Positions 1 to 6,186 of a stretch of 64,000 nucleotides of DNA are shown here, piece by piece (positions within the stretch are counted from its first letter, which is position 1; the number at the start of each line of letters is the position of its first letter). A model generated the notes under the pieces. The model saw nothing but the letters and a program-made list of their open reading frames with translations. It had not been told where the DNA came from and did no database searches. Location: the NCBI GenBank assembly GCA_016288215.1, contig JAEEYQ010000011.1, forward strand, positions 62,001 through 126,000, given 5' to 3'. Position numbers and translations under genes: made by a program. Origin of the DNA: Lentisphaeria bacterium (GTDB lineage Bacteria > Verrucomicrobiota > Lentisphaeria > Oligosphaerales > Oligosphaeraceae).

Positions 1-908
1 GTAGGTTCGAAAACAGAAGGCGTTGCGGTGAGACAAGAGGCGGATGCGCAGGCCAGGGCCTCCGCGAAGAACTGGGGCAGGTTTTGGGAATTTGGCTCTT
101 CGGCCAGTCGCCGCGCCATGATGGCGGTGGCGCAGTCCCCTCCCCCAATGGCGCTGACAAGGGAAGTCAGTGGCGGAAGGATGATGCGTTTGGCCATGCC
201 ACGGGTGAAAAGGCCGGCGGGCCGTGGTCCGTCCGTGACGGCCACGCAATGGAGGTGTTCATAGGTTGCCAACAGCTTGTCCCCCCCTGCCCTCATGTTG
301 TCAAGACCGGTCAATTCACGCAGTTCCGCCGCGTTGATCTTCAGCACATGGACTCCCTCGGTCAAGGTGGGAGCAATGGATTTGACGGCGTCCAGCACCA
401 CGGGAACGCCGGCGGCGCGGGCGCAGCGGGCGACTTGAGCGTAGAAATCCGGCGGGACGCCTGGAGACACGGTTCCGGACAGCGTCACCGCCCCAAAGCT
501 GTCCATGGCGGCGATGATCTTGTCCAACAACGCCTGCACGACTGTCGGCGGGATGGTGGCGGAGGGTTCAATGAGCTCGGTGGCGGCGTTGTCCTCCTGG
601 CTAATCAGGGTGCAGCAGCAGCGGGTTTCCCCTTCAAATTCAACGGTCAGCGGCTGAACTCCCGAATCAAGGAATTCTTTCATAAGGCAGCGACCGTTAT
701 GGCCGCCTACAAAGGCGGCGACGGCAACAGGAAGCCCGAGAAGCCGGAAGACCCGCGCCACATTGACCCCCTTGCCGCCGCCGCAGGTGCTCAAAGCCAT
801 GGCGCGATTCACCTCGCCATAGTGGATCTTCTTGAAAGTCAAGATCTTCTGCCAAGCGGGATTCAGACAGACCGCCAAGACGGGCTTCGGTTCACAATGC
901 AATTTCAT
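1..908 (-). CDS. PfkB-family sugar kinase, 1-phosphofructokinase-like (3' end cut by window edge)
   Basis: The minus-strand reading frame is open from the ATG at 908 to the window edge (302 codons), so only the last few residues can be missing. It is not visible as a closed ORF for that reason. The start has an AGGAG site upstream. Near the N-terminus the protein reads LNPAW, followed by the PfkB glycine signature GGGKGVNVARV. Near the C-terminus is GGGDCATA, the anion-hole motif that carries the catalytic aspartate (usually GAGD). Family members phosphorylate fructose-1-phosphate, tagatose-6-phosphate or similar sugar phosphates in the cytoplasm. The exact substrate cannot be read from sequence. 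It is transcribed away from the argJ side, and no PTS gene is visible nearby. Confidence 0.88.
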   Translation of the reverse strand, partial: MKLHCEPKPVLAVCLNPAWQKILTFKKIHYGEVNRAMALSTCGGGKGVNVARVFRLLGLPVAVAAFVGGHNGRCLMKEFLDSGVQPLTVEFEGETRCCCTLISQEDNAATELIEPSATIPPTVVQALLDKIIAAMDSFGAVTLSGTVSPGVPPDFYAQVARCARAAGVPVVLDAVKSIAPTLTEGVHVLKINAAELRELTGLDNMRAGGDKLLATYEHLHCVAVTDGPRPAGLFTRGMAKRIILPPLTSLVSAIGGGDCATAIMARRLAEEPNSQNLPQFFAEALACASASCLTATPSVFEP

Positions 909-999
909 CTATTCACGCTCCTGTGAATTCCAGAGGCCATGGAAGCTCTAGCCAAGACCGCTATTCGTAAATAGTCAATAACCAATAGCTTCTTCACTT

Positions 1000-2235
1000 T
1001 CACGTATGATAGTCCGCGTTGATCTTCACATAGTCATAGGTGAAGTCGCAGGTCCATTCCGTGAAGCTCCCCTGCCCTGCCCCCAAGTCCAGGTGGATGA
1101 AGACTTCGGGAACCGCCACCTTTTTGGCGAGTTCCTCCTCCGACATCACGCCGGCGTCCAATCCGTTGCGCACCACGGGGATGCCCATCATGTCCAAACT
1201 GACGTTCGCGGGGTCAAAGGCAATGCCGCTGTAGCCGGCGGCACAGAGGATGCGTCCCCAGTTCGGGTCGGCGCCGAACCAGGCGGTCTTGCAGAGAGGG
1301 GATTTGGCCACCGATTCGGCGCAGATTCTGGCGTCCTGATCCGTGGCGGCGCCGGTGACCTTGACTTCCACAAAGCGGGAGACGCCCTCTCCGTCCTTCA
1401 CCATTTCTTTGGCGAGATGGCTGCAAATGCCGCAGAGCGCCTCTGCGATGGCTTGGCATTGAGGGCTTCCCTTTCGGATGGGGGCATTGCCCGCCGCGCC
1501 GTTGGCCAGCAGGATGACGGTGTCATTGGTGCTGGTGTCTCCGTCCACCGTGATGCGGTTGTAGGAACGATCAAGGCAGAAGTCCAGACAGCAGCGCAGG
1601 GCATCGGCGTCGATGACGGCGTCGGTGGTCAAATAGCAGAGCATGGTGGCCTGCGGCGGCTCCATGCGTAGACGAGGGCAGATCATGCCGGCGCCTTTGG
1701 TCATGCCGCCCAGTCGCACCGTCACGCCGTCGATGTCCAGTTGCGCGGCGATGTGCTTGCAGACGGTGTCCGTGGTCATGATGGCGCGGGCGGCGTCTGG
1801 ACCGCCGTCGGCGGAAAGGGCGTCCACGGCCTTGTCAACCCCGTTGAGAATGATGTCCATGGGCATGGGAACGCCGATTCGTCCTGTGGAGGAGACCAAA
1901 ACCTGCTCTGGAGCCAGCTGGAGACGTGTTGCCGTTCGGGCGGCGACGGCCTCCGCATCCTTTAGCCCCTGTTCTCCCGTGCAGGCGTTGGCGTTGCCGC
2001 TGTTGATGATGACCGCGTGAACAGGTGTTCCCGAGGCGATGATGCGGCGGTCCACCATCACGGGCGCGGCGGCAAAGAGATTGGATGTGAAGGCGCCGGC
2101 GGAAGTGCAGGGCCGTGGACTGTAAATCAATGCCATGTCCAATGCGCCACTGCGTTTCAAACCCGCTTGGATACCACATGCCTGAAAGCCGGAAGGCGTT
2201 GTCACAGAACCATTTGGAATCAATTCGAAGGCCAT
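1000..2235 (-). CDS. argJ: Bifunctional glutamate N-acetyltransferase / ornithine acetyltransferase ArgJ
   Basis: ArgJ makes N-acetylglutamate and recycles the acetyl group from N-acetylornithine in arginine synthesis. The 411-residue length is normal for the family. Visible motifs are VSSTGRIG (residues 114-121), KGAGMICP (180-187) and the autoprocessing site ATML, where the precursor is cleaved before Thr197, the nucleophile of the beta chain. Between KGAGMICP and ATML there are about eight residues, where most family members have about two, so this copy has a short insertion just before the cleavage site. A good AAGGAG site lies six bases before the ATG at 2235. It is a single gene here, with no other arg genes in view. 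Confidence 0.95.
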   Translation of the reverse strand: MAFELIPNGSVTTPSGFQACGIQAGLKRSGALDMALIYSPRPCTSAGAFTSNLFAAAPVMVDRRIIASGTPVHAVIINSGNANACTGEQGLKDAEAVAARTATRLQLAPEQVLVSSTGRIGVPMPMDIILNGVDKAVDALSADGGPDAARAIMTTDTVCKHIAAQLDIDGVTVRLGGMTKGAGMICPRLRMEPPQATMLCYLTTDAVIDADALRCCLDFCLDRSYNRITVDGDTSTNDTVILLANGAAGNAPIRKGSPQCQAIAEALCGICSHLAKEMVKDGEGVSRFVEVKVTGAATDQDARICAESVAKSPLCKTAWFGADPNWGRILCAAGYSGIAFDPANVSLDMMGIPVVRNGLDAGVMSEEELAKKVAVPEVFIHLDLGAGQGSFTEWTCDFTYDYVKINADYHT

Positions 2236-2318
2236 ATGCGCTCCTTATGAATAAAAAGGAATAAAAGTGAAATCAATCCTGCCGTGGATTAAAAGAAGAA
2301 ATGGCCGGATTTCGGGAA

Positions 2319-3356
2319 TCAGAATTCTTGAATTTCGAAACCGGACTCATTGGCTGCCTTGGCCAATCGGGCCATGAGTTCCCTGCAGGAGCTGATCCGC
2401 TTGTCTCGCCGCGGAATGGTGCATTGACGAAGCACATCGGCGATTTTGGGAAGGCTGGCCAGTTCGGGGATGTCTGACAAGGCAGGCGTGGTGGAATGCT
2501 CCAACATGTATTTGGCCTCCTGTCGACCTTGACGGGAAAGAAGCAGTTCCTGTGGCTGATTCAAGGGCTTGCTGCCCATGATGACACCGAAAGTGACTCC
2601 CAAGGCAAAGATGTCCGTGCATTCATTGAGCACGTCCTTGCAGATCTGCTCGGGAGAGAGATAACCGCCGGTCCCGGTGATGGATTGGGCCAAAGTCCGC
2701 TTCGGGACAGAAACGCCAAAGTCGATCAGACGAATCGCATCTCCACCGTTGGCCAGCATGAAGTTAGCTGGCTTGATGTCCATGTGGATGATGTTTTTGC
2801 TGTGGATGACATCCAGCGCCTGCACGGCCTGGAAGAGATAGCTGATCTTGTCCTCAATGGTGCGGCGCTTCAGGAAGTCCTTGTCCGACAAGTCTTTGCC
2901 CTCAAAGAACTCCATGAGCAGATCATAGCCGATTTCAATGCCGAAACGACTAATTCGACGCAGGTCATAGATATGGACAAAGGGAAGATCTCCGTCGTTG
3001 TACAGGTGTTTGGAGATGGCGAACTCGTTCTTGAGATGGCGAACCTTCGTCTTGTAGCTGACGTTCTTCAGTTTGCCCTCATACTTGTTCGTGGGTGGCG
3101 TTCCCAAAAAACCCGCAAAAGCATTGCGAATCGCCTTTACACAGAAAAGACGGCCATTGCAGGTTGCCCGATACAGGACGCTTTCCGCTCCAAACGCAAG
3201 TTTTTCGTGGCAGACATAGGGATAGCGCGCAAGTGCCTTGCGGTCTTGCTCCCAGAAGGACAGTGACTTAATACGACGCCTCTCCATGCGAGGCGCAGGC
3301 ATTTCCACTGTCGCGTCTATGTCTCCTGTAGCTATGCTGGAACGTGTGGGACTCAT
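2319..3356 (-). CDS. Soluble Ser/Thr protein kinase downstream of the TubZ-like gene
   Basis: This 345-residue protein is a Hanks-type kinase. Seen motifs are a glycine-loop remnant (LAFGAESVLY, about 53-62), the VAIK-type lysine (FCVKAIR, K74), a C-helix glutamate candidate E111, the catalytic loop HMDIKPAN (D193, N198), DFG (D212), the GTGGYLSPE segment (228-236) and DIFALGVTFG. All catalytic residues are present, so it should be active. There is no transmembrane segment or sensor domain. It lies 139 bp after the TubZ-like gene on the same strand and may have its own promoter. Inference: it could phosphorylate the TubZ-like or TubR-like protein. No Shine-Dalgarno site is visible before the ATG at 3356. 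Confidence 0.9.
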   Translation of the reverse strand: MSPTRSSIATGDIDATVEMPAPRMERRRIKSLSFWEQDRKALARYPYVCHEKLAFGAESVLYRATCNGRLFCVKAIRNAFAGFLGTPPTNKYEGKLKNVSYKTKVRHLKNEFAISKHLYNDGDLPFVHIYDLRRISRFGIEIGYDLLMEFFEGKDLSDKDFLKRRTIEDKISYLFQAVQALDVIHSKNIIHMDIKPANFMLANGGDAIRLIDFGVSVPKRTLAQSITGTGGYLSPEQICKDVLNECTDIFALGVTFGVIMGSKPLNQPQELLLSRQGRQEAKYMLEHSTTPALSDIPELASLPKIADVLRQCTIPRRDKRISSCRELMARLAKAANESGFEIQEF

Positions 3357-3381
3357 AAAAAATAAAAAAGATGAAAATCTA

Positions 3382-3399
3382 CGTATATATAATTATACG
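3382..3399 (-). promoter_or_regulatory. AT-rich inverted repeat upstream of the kinase gene
   Basis: Arms CGTATA and TATACG flank a six-base centre. Read on the minus strand it contains TATAAT, about 25 to 40 bases before the kinase ATG. It could be a promoter core or an operator, which suggests the kinase can be transcribed separately from the tubulin-like pair. No matching -35 hexamer was established. Confidence 0.4.
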
Positions 3400-3495
3400 A
3401 AACTTTCACACAAAAAACAATAGGGTAAAAATGAAATTATGAAAAAAAGACAAATTTCAGACAAAATCCAAAAGATTCACGCTAAAAATGGCGAC

Positions 3496-4593
3496 TTACA
3501 GCTTGCCAATGCGGCGGAGCGTGGCAAGAATGTCGTCCGAGTCTCCTTTCTGCTTGACAGCCCGTTTGGCTTCATCCTCCATATTGACATTCAACTTGAC
3601 CAAAGAAACGTTTTGGTTGAGGGTCTTATTGACTTTCGCCTTAACGTGTTCTTCGCTAATGTGATTAAAGTCATCCACTAGCTCAGCCGGCTTCCGAGAA
3701 TAAAGAAGAGAAACCGTCACGAAAGGCGCATTGACCTCAGGATTCTCCACCACACTGTAGATGGGAGCCACATTTTTGGTGGAGAAGTATTGCAGGATGT
3801 CATAGAAGATGGTGGGGTCACCCCCCTTGGGGACCTCAACAAGGAACAGCGCCTCAATGGCGGAGTCAGGAGGCAGCAGAAGATCGTTCAGATTGGCATC
3901 CAGTTGCTTCTCGAACGGCGCTGACGGATTGTAGTTGAAATAGGTGAAATAGTTGAAATATGGCTTAGACATGAAGGACGTGAAGTCCTCGTGGTCAATG
4001 TGGCCGTCAAGAAGAGGAAGGCGGTCATTCTTGTCGGGAATGCTCAAGAAGACATTGAGAGAATCCACAATCATCTGATTATAATGCTCTTCGGAAATCT
4101 TCTCGACAAACTTCTTCTTGTTGTTGATAAGGAAGATGTTGCCGGTGTTGCCGCTGTCGATGGCATCCGAAAGTGGACCGGTCAGGAAAGCGATGGTGTT
4201 GTCCACAAACTCATTGGACTCCAATTTGGCATAGGGAAGAATAATGCCAAAGCAGGTCTTGTCCGTCAAGGACACATCTTCCTGCGAAGCCAAATCATTG
4301 AGAATGCCCGATGTGATGCCATTTCCCGTGCCGCCGCCTGTGGAACAGAAGACAAAATTACCGCGAATGAGCTCCTGAAGCTCCCGCTGCACAGAATGAT
4401 AGGCGTCAAGACCAATCTGAGGATTCTTGCGAGAACCCCTCAACTGTCCCTTTGCGGCGAACATGGTGGGAAGAATACGGCGAGAGCCGCCATCCACCTT
4501 GGACATCTCCGTCTCCGAGACATTGATCAGAATCGCCTGATTGTCAAGTTTGGCAGCGATTTTGCTGCCCGCTCCGCCAATACCAATGGTCAT
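3496..4593 (-). CDS. TubZ/FtsZ-like tubulin-superfamily GTPase
   Basis: A 365-residue cytoplasmic protein with the hallmarks of the FtsZ/tubulin fold. The N-terminus IGIGGAGSKIA (3-13) matches the first glycine-rich nucleotide-contact loop of FtsZ. CSTGGGTGNG (83-92) is the tubulin signature. YNQMIVDSLNVF (171-182) fits helix H7, with Asn172 at the guanine-contact position. GHIDHEDFTSFM (197-208) aligns with the FtsZ T7 loop, placing D200 and D203 where FtsZ has its two catalytic aspartates, so GTP hydrolysis on polymerisation is expected. There is no FtsZ C-terminal peptide, so this is unlikely to be the division FtsZ. Its start overlaps the stop of the small upstream gene by four bases, with GGAGG upstream. 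Plasmid TubZ is the nearest functional analogue, and other FtsZ-like families are alternatives. Confidence 0.88.
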   Translation of the reverse strand: MTIGIGGAGSKIAAKLDNQAILINVSETEMSKVDGGSRRILPTMFAAKGQLRGSRKNPQIGLDAYHSVQRELQELIRGNFVFCSTGGGTGNGITSGILNDLASQEDVSLTDKTCFGIILPYAKLESNEFVDNTIAFLTGPLSDAIDSGNTGNIFLINNKKKFVEKISEEHYNQMIVDSLNVFLSIPDKNDRLPLLDGHIDHEDFTSFMSKPYFNYFTYFNYNPSAPFEKQLDANLNDLLLPPDSAIEALFLVEVPKGGDPTIFYDILQYFSTKNVAPIYSVVENPEVNAPFVTVSLLYSRKPAELVDDFNHISEEHVKAKVNKTLNQNVSLVKLNVNMEDEAKRAVKQKGDSDDILATLRRIGKL

Positions 4594-4937
4594 GATGAGA
4601 CGTCCTCCAAAAATGAAGAGGGTTTCGAGTGGAACAGGGAATTCTTAACCAAATACTCCAACGCCTTGGCCCCATGACGGGTAATGTAGATGTTCTTCCG
4701 ATTGCCCTCATCCTTCAAATCGACAAAGCAAAGGGTGGCAAGGGCCTCGACCGCCGCAATGGCCGTCTGCTTGGTGCGGGTGATGCCGGCGGACTTCAAG
4801 TCATCAAAGCAATTGGTCAAATTGTATTTCAGAGAGCGGCCCTCCGCGGAAGAGCACCAGTAAAGGATCAGAGAATGTGCTTCCCCGAGCCGTTTGACCT
4901 GGGCATCAAATAGGATGTTGGCCGAGCCGCTGTCCAT
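4590..4937 (-). CDS. Small winged-helix-like DNA-binding protein, TubR-like
   Basis: A 115-residue protein whose helical pattern ends in a wing-like segment (LCFVDLKDEGNRKNIYITRHGAKALEYL, quoted here as residues of roughly 68-95 in pieces: two strands around DEGNRKN, then a helix). This resembles ArsR/MarR-type winged helices. The TAIAAVEAL segment could be the recognition region. Its stop overlaps the TubZ-like start (ATGA), so the two are translationally coupled. In type III plasmid partition systems a winged-helix protein, TubR, binds centromere iterons upstream of tubR and links them to TubZ filaments. Gene order, size and overlap match that plan. The TubR assignment rests on context more than on residue identity. 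No Shine-Dalgarno site is seen. Confidence 0.7.
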   Translation of the reverse strand: MDSGSANILFDAQVKRLGEAHSLILYWCSSAEGRSLKYNLTNCFDDLKSAGITRTKQTAIAAVEALATLCFVDLKDEGNRKNIYITRHGAKALEYLVKNSLFHSKPSSFLEDVSS

Positions 4938-5112
4938 GATTATTCAAAATAGTTAAAAACGAAGAGCAAAAACCGAGACCCAAATTGAAGCAAAAGATGT
5001 CGTGAAACCCAAAGGTGGTAGTTTTGAGAGGAACCTGAGAGACATGACAAAACCCGACAATTCCGCTCTCTCCATTCATGGTTATGACAACATATACAAC
5101 AAACACTAAATG

Positions 5113-5277
5113 ATACTACACTAATATCAAATTTTATAATGTCAAGCCGTCAGACTTCAGGAAACCTGAAAAACTCTTGAGATTGAGGCATTTTCCGCTT
5201 TTCCTCCTCTTCCCTCTGTTTTATGCATGTAACTAAACTATAATACACTATAATATAATATAGTATAATACACTATA
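5113..5277. repeat. Iteron-like direct repeats, candidate TubR-binding centromere/operator
   Basis: The 11-mer ATAATACACTA occurs at 5240-5250 and 5265-5275, 25 bp apart, each inside the identical 14-mer TATAATACACTATA (5239-5252 and 5264-5277). A one-mismatch copy, ATACTACACTA, is at 5113-5123. All are in the same orientation and lie upstream of the TubR-like gene, where type III partition systems carry their centromere. Low sequence complexity is the main reason for caution. Confidence 0.45.
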
Positions 5278-5378
5278 GTAAAATATAATTATAAGGAAAA
5301 GGAGGCGAGGAGACAGGAGGCAAAGCGACAGGGGAGAATTGTATAAGTAATTATTAATACATTAGATAGGGAAATAAA

Positions 5379-5402
5379 AAAGCCCATCGGTGAATGGGCT
5401 TT
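5379..5402 (-). terminator. Rho-independent terminator after aroQ
   Basis: A nine-base perfect stem (AAAGCCCAT / ATGGGCTTT) with a short loop. On the minus strand it is followed by a T-rich run. It would end the transcript that includes aroQ and perhaps the upstream secreted-enzyme genes, about 300 bases after the aroQ stop. Confidence 0.75.
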
Positions 5403-5697
5403 GGGGTGCATTTCAAAATAGGATTGTCGTTTAAGAATATGGGACGTGGGACAAGGGACGCAGTCGCGGGGGTAAGGGGAGGTGTTTGACGCAAAGCCGC
5501 AAGTACCTGGAGGTTGCAATTTGCATAATCGTCTGCTAGCGAACAGAGTTCGAGCAGTTGGCAACGCGGAAAGCACCTATGAATATGCGCCTGGGCTCGA
5601 TGGCCAAACGACCCCAAAAAAGTGAAGTGTGAAGTGGAGGTGATAGAGGGTTGTAGGTCACAAAAGGCTGATTAAAAAGGGGATAGGTTTTTGTCAA

Positions 5698-6126
5698 CTA
5701 TAGTCGATTATGAAGGAACTCCAACGCTTTGGCGTAGCCTTCGAAGCCCAGTCCACAGAAGGTGGCTATGCAGGCCTGTCCCGCATAGGAGATTTGACGG
5801 AATGACTCCCGCTGGCGGATGTCGCTTAAATGAACTTCCACCGTAGGCAGAGCCACCGCTTTTAGGGCATCCAAAATCGCCACACTGGTGTGGGTGTAGG
5901 CGGCGGGATTGATGACGATGCCGTTCCATTCGTTTAGGCATTCCTGAATCCAATCCACCAAAACGCCCTCATGGTTGGATTGAAGGATTTGAACCTCCAT
6001 ATCCAATCGGGAGGCGGCCTCCTCAATAAAGTGGACCAGAGCCGGATAGTCCTGTTTGCCGTAAATATTTGGTTCTCTAATTCCAAGCAGATTCAGGTTC
6101 GGGCCGTTGATGATGCGGATTCTCAT
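5698..6126 (-). CDS. aroQ: Type II 3-dehydroquinate dehydratase
   Basis: This enzyme removes water from 3-dehydroquinate in the shikimate pathway. The 142-residue length fits the small dodecameric type II class. The N-terminus INGPNLNLLGIREP is the family signature. Catalytic positions are all present: Y22 in the IYGKQDY lid, N73 in INPAAYTHTS, H79, E97 and H99 in EVHLSD. An AAGGAA site precedes the ATG. It follows the large secreted glycosidase gene by 60 bp on the same strand, so it may ride on that transcript although the functions are unrelated. A hairpin terminator lies downstream. Confidence 0.96.
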   Translation of the reverse strand: MRIRIINGPNLNLLGIREPNIYGKQDYPALVHFIEEAASRLDMEVQILQSNHEGVLVDWIQECLNEWNGIVINPAAYTHTSVAILDALKAVALPTVEVHLSDIRQRESFRQISYAGQACIATFCGLGFEGYAKALEFLHNRL

Positions 6127-6186
6127 ATTATTTCCTTGAACTCATGATTCCTTTGGCATGGCCTTGTCGACCTTGACGTGAACAGG

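Larger units (their letters stand above)
4938..5697. other. 760-bp non-coding region between the tubRZ-like pair and aroQ
   Basis: AT-rich DNA with no convincing gene. It holds a TTGACA hexamer on the minus strand (5140-5145) that could be the -35 of the tubRZ-like transcript, three iteron-like repeats (5113-5277), a minus-strand terminator after aroQ (5379-5402), and degenerate simple repeats related to tracts near 59410 (GGGACGTGGGAC at 5441-5452 and GTGAAGTGTGAAGTGGAGG at 5622-5640). Short minus-strand frames at 5289-5617 run through these repeats and do not look like proteins. Confidence 0.7.

Noticed and set aside
84-926. A 280-codon plus-strand frame at the window start
   Set aside because: It is the shadow of the PfkB kinase on the minus strand, which runs off the window edge and shows both PfkB signatures.
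3496-4593. Calling the TubZ-like gene the division ftsZ
   Set aside because: It lacks the LDIP-type C-terminal peptide, has a divergent GGGTGNG signature, is coupled to a small DNA-binding-like gene, and has no division or cell-wall genes beside it.
5289-5617. Two short minus-strand frames between the tubRZ-like pair and aroQ
   Set aside because: They span a terminator hairpin and degenerate simple repeats, have no ribosome site, and show no protein-like pattern.
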